NCBI RefSeq assembly: GCF_046098205.1
Contig: NZ_JBJURJ010000006.1
Coordinates: 1 to 64,000 of the forward strand
DNA: 64,000 bases
Direction: 5' to 3'
From: Paenibacillus_AR mesotrionivorans
GTDB lineage: Bacteria; Bacillota; Bacilli; Paenibacillales; NBRC-103111
Shown here piece by piece: positions 44,583-53,014 of this stretch. The notes below the pieces were generated by a model. That model was not told the origin of the DNA and did not search any database. It saw nothing but the letters and a program-made list of their open reading frames with translations. Positions within the stretch are counted from its first letter, which is position 1, and each line of letters opens with the position of its first letter. A program made the translations under genes and the position numbers.

Positions 44583-45479
44583 TTAGAACACCACCGTCTT
44601 GTTCTCGTGCACCAGAATCCGGTCCTCCACATGCCAGGACACGGCACGGGCCAATACGATCCGTTCGATGTGGCGTCCGATGCGCTTCAGGTCGTTCACG
44701 TCATCCCGGTGGCTGACCCGCTGCACATCCTGCTCGATAATCGGCCCGCCGTCCAGCTCCTCGGTGACGTAGTGGGCCGTGGCCCCGATAATTTTCACAC
44801 CCCGGTTGTACGCCTGGGCATACGGCTTGCCGCCTACAAACGCAGGCAGGAAGGAATGGTGGATGTTGATGATCCGGCCCTTGTAATGCTTGATGAAGGC
44901 AGGCGAAATAATCTGCATGTAGCGTGCCAGCACGACACAGTCCGCCTGGGCCTCCGCCACCAGCCGCATCTGCTCCTCCTCCGCCTGCTGCTTGGTTTCC
45001 GCCGTCACGGGCACCACATGATAAGGAATGCCCATGGACTCCACCAGCTCACGCATATCCGGATGGTTGCTCACCACCAGCGCAATATCCGCGTTCAGGT
45101 CCCCGGCCTGCCATTGCCAGAGCAGCTCCAGAAGGCAGTGGTCTTCCTTGGAAACAAAGATCGCCAGCCGTTTTTTGCGGTTCTCCGGGGTAATCCGCCA
45201 GTTCATGTTGAACTTGTGGGCCACCACCTCGGAGAAGTCCATAATCAAGGTGTCCAGCCTTCTGTCCAGCTCCAGCAGATCGAATTCGATCCGGATAAAA
45301 AACATGCCGCCGTCCGGGTCCATGGTATATTGGTCGGATTGGACGATGTTCGCCCCGTGCTCATGCAGGAACCGGGATACCGCCGCAACGATCCCCGGCT
45401 GGTCCGGACAGGATATGAGCATACAGGCCCGGTCCTTCTTCACTTCCTTATTGCCCGTGGTTGAAGCCAATCGATTCAT
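44583..45479 (-). CDS. purU: Formyltetrahydrofolate deformylase
   Basis: A 298-residue enzyme hydrolysing 10-formyl-THF to formate and THF, which supplies formate for purine synthesis. It has an N-terminal ACT domain (ISCPDQPGIVAAVSRFL) and a formyltransferase-like catalytic domain with VVSNHPDMRELVE, NIHHSFLPAFVG, GATAHYVTEELDGGPIIEQD. AGGAGG lies 12 bases before the ATG. Confidence 0.94.
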   Translation of the reverse strand: MNRLASTTGNKEVKKDRACMLISCPDQPGIVAAVSRFLHEHGANIVQSDQYTMDPDGGMFFIRIEFDLLELDRRLDTLIMDFSEVVAHKFNMNWRITPENRKKRLAIFVSKEDHCLLELLWQWQAGDLNADIALVVSNHPDMRELVESMGIPYHVVPVTAETKQQAEEEQMRLVAEAQADCVVLARYMQIISPAFIKHYKGRIINIHHSFLPAFVGGKPYAQAYNRGVKIIGATAHYVTEELDGGPIIEQDVQRVSHRDDVNDLKRIGRHIERIVLARAVSWHVEDRILVHENKTVVF

Positions 45480-45545
45480 GACGCTTGTGTGCCTCCTCGT
45501 TTCCCGTTAACCTTGCTTGTTTATACCCATTCACACTTGCTTCAC

Positions 45546-46679
45546 TTATGCATTCGTCATTGCGCGCAAATCCGCGCCGGAGAGCCAGGCGGTGAGCCGT
45601 TGGTTAATCTCTTCCTCCGTCAGCTCCGGAAACAGAGCGGCTTCCTCCAGGCGGTCGTACAGCCGTTCCATGGGCTCCCGCTTGTCCGCTTTTTTGGCCT
45701 TGGGGTCATTCTTCAGCTCATGCCACACCGACAGAATATAGTCCCGGTGATGGACACCCTCCTGGCCGAAGAAATGGCCGATCCGCTCCACATCTTCAAC
45801 AAACTCCGCTCCGAAGCGATCCATTACATTCCCGCGCAGAAGGGCAATTTCCACCTCGTACATAGGCCGTTCCTTACCGTCGGTTTTGCCGATCCAGGGG
45901 GTCTCCAGGATAAAAGGCAGATGCCCCAATTTCTCGTGATGGACGATAGCCTGCATAGCCTTGAAGCCGATATGACCGGCTCCGATGGGAGCATGGCGGT
46001 CCTTGGCCGCACCGCGGGGATTCTTGCTGTCGTTCAGGTGGATCACGGCCAGCCTGTCCAATCCGACGGTTTTGTCGAACTGCTCCAGGACATGGTCGAA
46101 TTCGTGGACAATATCATAACCGGCATCGTGGATATGGCAGGTATCCATACAGATGGTTAGCCTGTCGTTGTTCTCCACGTTGTCGATGAGAAGCGCCAGC
46201 TCCTCGAAGGTCCTGCCCATCTCCGTGCCTTTGCCGGCCATGGTCTCCAGAGCAATGCTCACGCCGGTATCTGCCGTTCCCTTCAGCACCTCGGTTAACC
46301 CCTGGGCAATCCGGGTCAGCCCGTACGCAGCGTCCATCTCCGTGTAAGCGCCGGGGTGGAGCACAATATTCTTCACACCCAGATAATCCGTCCGCCGCAT
46401 CTCCTCCTGCAGGAAACGCACAGCCAGCTCGTAGGTATCCTCCTTAAAGGAGCCGAGGTTGACAATGTAAGGGGCATGGACCACAATCTCGTCCATTCCG
46501 TGCTTGTCCATCACCTCACGGCCTTCGTTGAGAAACTGGTTCTCGATGGGCTTGCGCCGGGTGTTATGGGGAGCTCCGGTATAAATCATGAAGGTATTGG
46601 AGCCGTAAGAGACCGCCTCTTTGGCTGCGTTCAGCAACCCTTTGTCCGAAAAGGAAACATGCGAGCCAATCTTCAGCAT
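45546..46679 (-). CDS. nfo: Endonuclease IV (AP endonuclease) with C-terminal extension
   Basis: A 377-residue protein. Residues 1-285 are the zinc-dependent AP endonuclease IV barrel: GSHVSFSDKG, HAPYIVNLGS, LHPGAYTEMD, CMDTCHIHDAGYD, HLNDSKNPRGAAKDRHAPIGAGHIG, ILETPWIGK. It cleaves DNA at abasic sites in base excision repair. The last 90 residues are a charged, helical extension not found in the roughly 280-residue standard enzyme. The ATG at 46679 is chosen with AAAGGCGG upstream; TTG codons just before it are less likely. Confidence 0.92.
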   Translation of the reverse strand: MLKIGSHVSFSDKGLLNAAKEAVSYGSNTFMIYTGAPHNTRRKPIENQFLNEGREVMDKHGMDEIVVHAPYIVNLGSFKEDTYELAVRFLQEEMRRTDYLGVKNIVLHPGAYTEMDAAYGLTRIAQGLTEVLKGTADTGVSIALETMAGKGTEMGRTFEELALLIDNVENNDRLTICMDTCHIHDAGYDIVHEFDHVLEQFDKTVGLDRLAVIHLNDSKNPRGAAKDRHAPIGAGHIGFKAMQAIVHHEKLGHLPFILETPWIGKTDGKERPMYEVEIALLRGNVMDRFGAEFVEDVERIGHFFGQEGVHHRDYILSVWHELKNDPKAKKADKREPMERLYDRLEEAALFPELTEEEINQRLTAWLSGADLRAMTNA

Positions 46680-46780
46680 GGTCAACAATTCCGCCTTTCC
46701 ATAGGGGATTTGACCTATTGTAACATAGTTTGCGATTCCCCGAAAACAAGACGGACATAGGATTTATTGGAATGAGGAGC

Positions 46781-46815
46781 CTCCGGACCAAACCCTTGCT
46801 TCGGGTCCGGAGACA
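46781..46815 (-). terminator. Stem-loop after glucosaminidase gene
   Basis: CTCCGGACC and GGTCCGGAG, nine perfect base pairs around a 13-base loop, 20 bases past the stop. No T-run, so termination strength is uncertain. Confidence 0.5.
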
Positions 46816-46834
46816 CCGCACTCCAAGAGCCAGA

Positions 46835-47560
46835 TCAAAGCTGGCGGCGGTGCAGTACCGTGAGCATCCGGTAGAAGTCCATGGAGCCCCCCTCCGGAGT
46901 ATCGATAACCCCTTGGGCAACGGCGGTATTCACGGCTACCCTTGCCCATTCCGGTACCACAGGCAAACGGCCGGTAGTCTCCAGCTGCTCCGTCCGGATG
47001 TCCAGCCTTCCCAGCTCAAGCTCCAATGCGCCAAACCGCCCCAGCAGCTCGTTGCGCAGCGCGGCCGCAGCGGTATCAAAGCTGGTGAACCCCCGGGTCT
47101 GGATAATGCCCCATAATTTCTCCCAGTAGGACGGATCCCCGTCCACCTCTGCGGGAGCATCGGTGGCATAGCCGGAGTCATACAGCGCCTGGCATTGCTC
47201 CAGAGGCGTGCGCGCCGCCCGCACGGAAGCGTACCGCGGCGCTTGCAGAAACAGCTCGTGATCCCGGATGCTGTCCTCCAGAGTGTCATAATAGCGCCAC
47301 TGGGCCGATACATTTTCGTACACCTGGCCGTTTAATACCTCACGGGTTGTCCGATTCACAAACCGGCCGTCCCAATAAGCATTGGGCACTCCGGAGCCCA
47401 CCTTGATGCCGAACAGATTGTTCCAGGAGGGGACACGCCCCCCTGTCTCCAGCATGGCCTGTGCCAGCCGGACCGAAGGGAAAATCCGCGAGCCCGCTGC
47501 ATACAGCTCCTTGGATACCGCCGCTACCCGGGTGATCAGCTCATTCGTGGTGATTGCCAT
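46835..47560 (-). CDS. Glucosaminidase-domain cell wall hydrolase
   Basis: A 241-residue protein. The N-terminal two-thirds are an endo-beta-N-acetylglucosaminidase (FlgJ/LytG type) domain, with the catalytic glutamate in AQAMLETGGRVPSWNNLFGIK. A C-terminal helix-rich tail ends in residues that resemble a phage-like SLH/peptidoglycan attachment part (PEWARVAVNTAVAQGVID). I see no signal peptide at the chosen ATG (ribosome site AAAGGGG), so export would need another route. It may be sporulation-linked or a prophage remnant (inference). Confidence 0.8.
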   Translation of the reverse strand: MAITTNELITRVAAVSKELYAAGSRIFPSVRLAQAMLETGGRVPSWNNLFGIKVGSGVPNAYWDGRFVNRTTREVLNGQVYENVSAQWRYYDTLEDSIRDHELFLQAPRYASVRAARTPLEQCQALYDSGYATDAPAEVDGDPSYWEKLWGIIQTRGFTSFDTAAAALRNELLGRFGALELELGRLDIRTEQLETTGRLPVVPEWARVAVNTAVAQGVIDTPEGGSMDFYRMLTVLHRRQL

Positions 47561-47619
47561 ATCGCTACAGCCCCTTTCCGCCCCCAGAGACCTTTCTAGT
47601 GGCCACTGGTCCCGCAGAC

Positions 47620-47674
47620 GAAAAAAGGCTTCCGCACTGCCCTTAACGGGAAGAACAGAAGCTTTTTTCCGCCC
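47620..47674 (-). terminator. Terminator-like stem-loop upstream of glucosaminidase gene
   Basis: On the minus strand AAAAAAGCTTC...GAAGCCTTTTTT with an inner TTCCCGTTAAGGG hairpin. It lies between the ROK gene (ending 47745) and the glucosaminidase gene and should end the ROK transcript. Confidence 0.75.
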
Positions 47675-47744
47675 TCCATCCATCGTATGCGCACATACAG
47701 TGTTGTGTGAAGGACAGGGGTTCCGTCAAATCCGTCAGATTCCA

Positions 47745-48902
47745 TCAAACCGTAAGCCGGTTCATCACCAGAACAGCGGCCCCTACTGCAATCGCCGCCT
47801 CTCCTAATTCGCCGCGGCTGAATTCCGCCTGGTAGCTGTGCCGGTAATAAACCCCCTGGAGTGCACTTTCCACCGCTGTCTCAAAAAAAGCGGGATGCAA
47901 ATTGGCAACGGGTCCGCCCAGAATCACCTTCTCCGGGTGGAGGATATTCAGCAGATTGGCCAGTCCGATACCCATACGGATGCCAGCCTGGCGGAGCAGG
48001 CCAACCGCCGCCTCATCCTCCGCCTCCAGCGCAGAGGCGAGCTCCACGAAGCCTCCGGTCCGACCGAGGGCATTCCATTCCCGTTCCAGAGCATGGATGG
48101 ACACATAAGACTCCAAGGCCCCCCTGTTGCCCGCTTCTTCCCGGTGGGGGATTCCCTCAGCCTGGATAATCATCTGCCCCGCCGCCCCCTCCATATCTAC
48201 CGCACCATACACGATGGCCCCTCCGGTCATCATGGAGGTCCGGATCCCCGCTCCCACGTGGACATAAAGCAGATGCCTTTTTTTGAAGGAGGCCGCCCAA
48301 TATTCCCCGGTCAAAGCCGCATTGGCCCCGTTATCCAGATAAACCGGAACACCCAATGCCTGCTCCAGCCGTTCCTTCACCGGCACATCCCGCCAACCCG
48401 GCGCTTTGAAGTAGAGGGGGTCCAGAATCAAGCCTTTGGCCGGATCAAGCGGGCCAACGGCCCCGATCCCCAACCCCAGCACCTGGCTTTGGGGGATGCC
48501 CCGCACCTCCAGCATATATTGGGCCGATGCCGCAACCTCATGCAGCAGCATATCCGGTGTGACGGCTTCGGACATTCTCCACACGGTGGAGCCCACAATA
48601 TTCTGCCGCAGATCCGTCAGCACCAGCATGGACCGGGTCCGGGATATTTCTAGACCAAACGCATACGCATACTGGGGATTAACGCAATAAAGAATCGGCC
48701 GCCGGCCGCCCGTGGATTCACCGAAGCCAACCTCCTGCAGCAGCCCCTTCTCCGTCAGCTCCTCCAGAATCCGGTTTAAGGTGCTGGGGGCCAAGCCGCT
48801 TTGCTCCAAAAGCTCCTGCTTGGCCACCGTGTCCTGCTGCCGGATCAGACTATACACATCCTTGGATTTGCGCACCGCAATCCGTTGCTCCACTGCCTGC
48901 AT
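47745..48902 (-). CDS. ROK family transcriptional regulator
   Basis: A 385-residue NagC/XylR-type repressor. It has an N-terminal winged helix (about 15-70, AKQELLEQSGLAPSTLNRILEEL) and a ROK sugar-kinase fold (about 80-385). Two features show it is not a kinase: the ENDANA catalytic region reads LDNGANAA, without the Asp. The normally conserved zinc motif (GH ... CxCGxxGCxE) is replaced by AGQ...HREEAGNRGALE (about 241-264), with all cysteines lost. AAAGGAGTCGTGTTTA precedes the ATG. The inducer is probably a sugar, unidentified. Confidence 0.87.
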   Translation of the reverse strand: MQAVEQRIAVRKSKDVYSLIRQQDTVAKQELLEQSGLAPSTLNRILEELTEKGLLQEVGFGESTGGRRPILYCVNPQYAYAFGLEISRTRSMLVLTDLRQNIVGSTVWRMSEAVTPDMLLHEVAASAQYMLEVRGIPQSQVLGLGIGAVGPLDPAKGLILDPLYFKAPGWRDVPVKERLEQALGVPVYLDNGANAALTGEYWAASFKKRHLLYVHVGAGIRTSMMTGGAIVYGAVDMEGAAGQMIIQAEGIPHREEAGNRGALESYVSIHALEREWNALGRTGGFVELASALEAEDEAAVGLLRQAGIRMGIGLANLLNILHPEKVILGGPVANLHPAFFETAVESALQGVYYRHSYQAEFSRGELGEAAIAVGAAVLVMNRLTV

Positions 48903-48955
48903 TAAACACGACTCCTTTATCCTGCGTCGTACAGAGCATTTTCGTAAACAAACTC

Positions 48956-49498
48956 TTATCCGTAAACCGCCATTCCCACCAGCCCCGCCACTATAATGAG
49001 CCGGAGCGGGTGAATCTTATAGTACAATAGCGCAACAAGGGAGCCGGCGAATATGACGAAAGCCACAATCGTCTGCATATCAAAGCCCGACCCGATCATC
49101 CCGTTGGAATCGGCAAAACGCACCGCACCGTAAAGAATCAGTCCCGTCACCGCCGGACGCAGTCCGTAGAAGGCCGCCTGGACATAGCGGTTTTCGTTCA
49201 TTTTGGCAAAAAATGCCGCCACTGCAATAATGATTAGAAAGGACGGCAGCGTCATCCCGGCTGTTGCCGCAACCGCTCCCAACAGCCCTTCCACCCGGTA
49301 TCCCACAAAAATGGCACTGTTGGTGCCGATGGGCCCCGGGGACATGCCCGCTACCGCAATGATATCCGTAAAATCCGAATTTGTCATCCATTTATGTGCT
49401 TCCACCTGATGGGCGATAACGGGAATCATCGCGTAGCCGCCGCCGAAGGAAAGCAGACCGATAATAAAGAAGGTTTGAAATAATGCCCATAGCTCCAT
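48956..49498 (-). CDS. Chromate transporter subunit (short ChrA)
   Basis: A 180-residue membrane protein of the short-chain ChrA family, with the signature SFGGGYAMIPVI near the N-terminus and P-G-P-I-G-T-N in the next helix. Short ChrA proteins work as pairs. Its partner starts 24 bases upstream on the same strand. It exports chromate or possibly sulfate; the substrate is not proved by sequence. Confidence 0.88.
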   Translation of the reverse strand: MELWALFQTFFIIGLLSFGGGYAMIPVIAHQVEAHKWMTNSDFTDIIAVAGMSPGPIGTNSAIFVGYRVEGLLGAVAATAGMTLPSFLIIIAVAAFFAKMNENRYVQAAFYGLRPAVTGLILYGAVRFADSNGMIGSGFDMQTIVAFVIFAGSLVALLYYKIHPLRLIIVAGLVGMAVYG

Positions 49499-49522
49499 GA
49501 TGCTGTCCTCCTGATGCCGAAT

Positions 49523-50164
49523 TTAAATCCCGTCTCCGAAGAAATAGTCCTCCGCATAACCCTTCGTCTTCCCGGGTTTGCCCGCCAGCACGTCGGTTCC
49601 CGTCCAGCGCAGGCGCAGAGGCACCACCGCCAGCCCGAAGGCCATGCCCATTAACAGGGCGAAGACCGGATTGATGCCGGTGACGATGAGTAACACCAGC
49701 ACCCCTATAGCCGTCACCAGGGTGGCGGCATCCCGGATAGCCGTACGGCCCACCCGGATGCCCGCGTACACGATCAGGGCCACTACCGCGGGGCGGATGC
49801 CCAGGAAGGCGGCTTTGATTTTGGGCTGGTCCCGGACAGCCAAAAAGGACACGCTCAGCACCAGCACAATTAGAAACGTGGGCAAAAGCACCCCAAACAA
49901 TGCGGCGATGGCGCCGGGCAAGCCGGCAATGCGGTAGCCCACAAAGGTGGAGGCGTTCACACCCACTGCACCGGGAGTGGATTGGGCGATGGCGAATAGG
50001 TCCGTCACCTCTTCCTCCTCCAGCCACCCTCTTTTCTCCACAACCTCCTGATGGAATACGGGGATCATGGCGTAGCCGCCCCCGAAGGTCACCGGCCCCA
50101 TCTTAAAAAACGACCAAAATAAACGACCCAATAACGGCCAATCAATGACCGGGAATAATTTCAT
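49523..50164 (-). CDS. Chromate transporter subunit (short ChrA)
   Basis: A 213-residue partner with TFGGGYAMIPVFHQEVVEKRGW and STPGAVGVNASTFVGYRI, and about six membrane helices. The two genes together equal one full-length ChrA. They form a two-gene operon and are probably co-translated. Confidence 0.88.
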   Translation of the reverse strand: MKLFPVIDWPLLGRLFWSFFKMGPVTFGGGYAMIPVFHQEVVEKRGWLEEEEVTDLFAIAQSTPGAVGVNASTFVGYRIAGLPGAIAALFGVLLPTFLIVLVLSVSFLAVRDQPKIKAAFLGIRPAVVALIVYAGIRVGRTAIRDAATLVTAIGVLVLLIVTGINPVFALLMGMAFGLAVVPLRLRWTGTDVLAGKPGKTKGYAEDYFFGDGI

Positions 50165-50252
50165 TATGCTTCTCCTCCTGCATGGAACAAACCTAGTTGT
50201 CTACCTCATTATACCTGACTTTATTCCATTTTGGAATAAACTTTTTGTACAT

Positions 50253-50292
50253 GGCAAAAAACCGGCTGCAGCCTTCTGCACCGGTTACTGCT
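50253..50292 (-). terminator. Terminator after sodC
   Basis: On the minus strand ACCGGTGCAG-AAGG-CTGCAGCCGGT followed by TTTTTT, about 15 bases past the sodC stop. Confidence 0.85.
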
Positions 50293-50304
50293 TTTTTCCA
50301 CGTA

Positions 50305-50856
50305 TTATTGGATCCGCCCGCAGGCGATGCGCCCGCCGGAATTGCCCGCCGGGTCCGTCTTGTAATCATCGGCATTCTCATGGATGACCAGAGACGTCCC
50401 GCCTGGCCGGATCAGGGAATTGGGTTGCCCCTCCGACAGCGTCACATACTTGGCGACCATCTCGGCTGTTACCGTTCCGTCCGTACCCACGAATAAATTG
50501 GGCAGGTCTCCGGCGTGGGGGCCGTTGGGGTTATCGAACCCGTGCTGCTTGTTCATAGGGTTAAAATGACCGCCGGCGCTTTCAAAGCCGGGAGGCTCAC
50601 ATTTGCCCGATTCATGGATATGAAATCCGTGTTTGCCGGGAACAAGATTGAAGGCCTCCACCTTGATGTGGACGCCCCTGGACATCTCCGTCAGCTCTGC
50701 TTGGCCTACCTTGGCGCCGTTTGTGCCAATGAGCTCCACTACCCTTTTGGTGCCTACGTCTGCGCTAACCTCTCTGGACTTCACGTGGTTCGTGCAGGAA
50801 ACGGCCGCGAATAACAGCAGCGCTGCTGCGGCCCATACTCCCGTCTGTTTGCTCAT
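50305..50856 (-). CDS. sodC: Cu/Zn superoxide dismutase lipoprotein
   Basis: A 183-residue lipoprotein (lipobox ending Cys21) with an intact Cu/Zn-SOD domain: copper ligands HGFHIHESGKC and HENADD, bridging and zinc histidines GGHFNP and GPHAGDLP, and the disulfide cysteine in GRIACGR. Unlike Bacillus YojM it retains all metal ligands, so it should be active at the outer face of the membrane. GGAGGATACGCA precedes the ATG. It lies 16 bases after ywmB on the same strand. Confidence 0.92.
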   Translation of the reverse strand: MSKQTGVWAAAALLLFAAVSCTNHVKSREVSADVGTKRVVELIGTNGAKVGQAELTEMSRGVHIKVEAFNLVPGKHGFHIHESGKCEPPGFESAGGHFNPMNKQHGFDNPNGPHAGDLPNLFVGTDGTVTAEMVAKYVTLSEGQPNSLIRPGGTSLVIHENADDYKTDPAGNSGGRIACGRIQ

Positions 50857-50872
50857 TGCGTATCCTCCGCTT

Positions 50873-51595
50873 CTAAAATTCACCTGTCAGCATAGGGGCT
50901 CCCACAGCCAGATTCCAGGCTCCCGTTTCGGAATTGCGGTGGAGCGCGGTCTGAAAACCGGCCTCCGTTCCCTCCGCCTTGAAGCCGATAAGCTCCGTCT
51001 TGTACAGGGCATTCACGATTCCCTGATCCTTGTAAGTCTCAAGCTCCTCCGCCGCAAGCAGCGTCCGGGCCAGCCCGCTCACCGCATCCTCCGGATGTTG
51101 GGCAGCATCGCCGTTCCATACGCCTGCCGCCTTCACGGACCAGTCTCCGGCAGCACCAGCTTCCCGGAGCCACCCGTCGATCCGGCTGCCCGCTTCGGCA
51201 AGTGCACGGGCCTCTGTCCCGTCCGCTTCCAGCCGGAGAAAAGCTTCACCCGTGTGGCTGCCGGACAGCTTGCTCCAGCTTCCCCGGAGGCGGCTTGCTT
51301 CCCCGCCGGAAGAGAGGCTGACCATATCCGCTGCGGATTCCTCCAACAGGAAGCCGTGCTGGAGCAGCTCCTTCAGGCCGGCGCTCTGGGCATCATCCAT
51401 ATGTCCATACCATTGGATGGATATCGTATATTCCTCAGCCATACTCCTGGAGGCGAAGGCGATGACCGGTTCAATAGAGAATGCCTGCTGGTTTCCGCTA
51501 TTGCCGGCCATTGCGGGCAGAAGACCGGCACCCCAGAGCCCCAATGCGGCCAACCCGGCCAGCGCCATTTTGCAAAGCACCTGTATGCTTCCCAT
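50873..51595 (-). CDS. YwmB family protein
   Basis: A 240-residue exported protein with an N-terminal signal/membrane segment (ALAGLAALGLWGAGLLPAMA) and a body resembling the YwmB family, named for a TATA-box-binding-protein-like fold. The function in Bacilli is unknown. GGGAGGCGGAAGGA precedes the ATG. It is 16 bases from sodC, so the two are likely co-transcribed. Confidence 0.68.
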   Translation of the reverse strand: MGSIQVLCKMALAGLAALGLWGAGLLPAMAGNSGNQQAFSIEPVIAFASRSMAEEYTISIQWYGHMDDAQSAGLKELLQHGFLLEESAADMVSLSSGGEASRLRGSWSKLSGSHTGEAFLRLEADGTEARALAEAGSRIDGWLREAGAAGDWSVKAAGVWNGDAAQHPEDAVSGLARTLLAAEELETYKDQGIVNALYKTELIGFKAEGTEAGFQTALHRNSETGAWNLAVGAPMLTGEF

Positions 51596-51682
51596 TCCTT
51601 CCGCCTCCCGTTCATCCACTCTATCAATCTACTAACAGGATGGACAGAAATAGAAACGTCTATACCTGCGAGCAGCGGAAAT

Positions 51683-52774
51683 TTATGTTTTGCCGGGGGC
51701 ACTGCTCTTGGGAGGGGACTGCTGCTTAGGCCGGAGCAGAACAAAGAGCAAGCCAGTCAATATAACCTCCAGCATCAATGCCAAAACGGACAAGGTCCGG
51801 TTAAAGTTGAACAGCTGCGAGGCGTTGCGGAAAAACCAGAAGGAAAAGGTGAAGCAGCAGGCACCGAAGGACAACAGCAGCTTGTCCATATGCAGCGCCG
51901 GCACTATACGCTCCATTCCAAACATGAAGGCGTACAGGAAAAAGGCCATTTTGGTAATCATCAGGGGAATGTAGATCATATCCAAGGGCAGCTCAAACCG
52001 GTCGAGAAAGTCCGTGACCCGGATCAGCCGCACCATCTCGTGAAACGGGTACTGCAACTTGGAGGCGATGACACTGCCCATGGACAATAGTGCGCAGAGG
52101 TTCAGCCACTGCATCATCACCGAGGTGATAACCAGGCTGTACAGCCCGTCCCGCAGCCCGAACTGCTCGGAGGGAAGCAGGAAGGGCAAAACCAGGATCT
52201 GGCCCATGGCCGCAATGGTATACCAGCTGCCCTGAAGCACAGGACCAAAGCCTTTTTCCAGCATGGGCAGCGTATGGCGGATTTCAAATTCGGGGTACAG
52301 CAGCACCGGGATAAGCGCAATAAAGGCCAGCGTCAGCGGCAGCCATATCTCAATCATCCGGGCTACAACCTCGAAGCGGCTGTTCACCGTCACCACGATG
52401 GCCAGCACGATGAGCCCGCTGATGACCGGCACCGGCGTATAGGCCAGCAGCTCAATGTTCACAAATTCCGAGAGCGTCCGGACATCCCGCAGAATCACCA
52501 GGAAAATAAAAAGCAGCATCGGCAGCGCCAGAATCCGTCCGATCACCGGACGGCGGAGCACCATAATCTGAAACAGGTTTTTGCCGGGGAACCGGGCGGT
52601 GGTTTTGGTCAGCATCCACAGCAGAATGAGGACCACCGGGAAGGCAAGCAGGTATGCCAACCAGGCATCCCGCGCCGCCAGCTTGAACACTTTGTTGGGC
52701 AGGCTGACCAGCATGCCGTCCATTGCCAGCATAATGCCCAGCAGCTTGGCCTGTCTGTTGGAAATGACCTCCAT
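51683..52774 (-). CDS. Spore germination protein GerB (transporter-like subunit)
   Basis: A 363-residue integral membrane protein of the GerAB/endospore family within the amino acid-polyamine-organocation fold, with about ten helices (MEVISNRQAKLLGIMLAMDG at the start). It forms the ligand-sensing B subunit of a germinant receptor in the inner spore membrane. It is the last gene of the cluster, 24 bases after the small D-type gene. Confidence 0.9.
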   Translation of the reverse strand: MEVISNRQAKLLGIMLAMDGMLVSLPNKVFKLAARDAWLAYLLAFPVVLILLWMLTKTTARFPGKNLFQIMVLRRPVIGRILALPMLLFIFLVILRDVRTLSEFVNIELLAYTPVPVISGLIVLAIVVTVNSRFEVVARMIEIWLPLTLAFIALIPVLLYPEFEIRHTLPMLEKGFGPVLQGSWYTIAAMGQILVLPFLLPSEQFGLRDGLYSLVITSVMMQWLNLCALLSMGSVIASKLQYPFHEMVRLIRVTDFLDRFELPLDMIYIPLMITKMAFFLYAFMFGMERIVPALHMDKLLLSFGACCFTFSFWFFRNASQLFNFNRTLSVLALMLEVILTGLLFVLLRPKQQSPPKSSAPGKT

Positions 52775-52798
52775 TCACATTCTCCTTTCTCGCTTGCG

Positions 52799-53014
52799 TC
52801 AGGATACAGGCACCCAATTGCCCAGAACGGCCTCCAGCCAGTTATACGGCCGGGGAATGTTGATATTCTGCAGCAACGCCAGCCAGACCAGCCCGCTGAT
52901 CAGAAGCAGGGCCACTGCCGCCCAGCGGGTCATGGCGTTGGTTTGCTTTAATTTCTTGCGCTCCAGCAGATACACGATGCCGATCATAACGAGGGTTTGT
53001 GCAATTGAACCCAC
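52799..53014 (-). CDS. Small two-helix protein of the germination operon (D-subunit type)
   Basis: A 71-residue protein with two predicted membrane helices (LVMIGIVYLL; AAVALLLISGLVWLALL). Small two-helix 'D' genes accompany some ger receptor operons in Bacillus and modulate germination. The GTG start overlaps the gerC stop by one base and is preceded by GGAGGGAACGAACTA. Assigned by context and topology, not sequence. Confidence 0.68.
   Translation of the reverse strand: MGSIAQTLVMIGIVYLLERKKLKQTNAMTRWAAVALLLISGLVWLALLQNINIPRPYNWLEAVLGNWVPVS

Noticed and set aside
46835..47560. Prophage or mobile element around the glucosaminidase gene
   Set aside because: No phage structural, integrase or transposase genes and no flanking repeats are visible.
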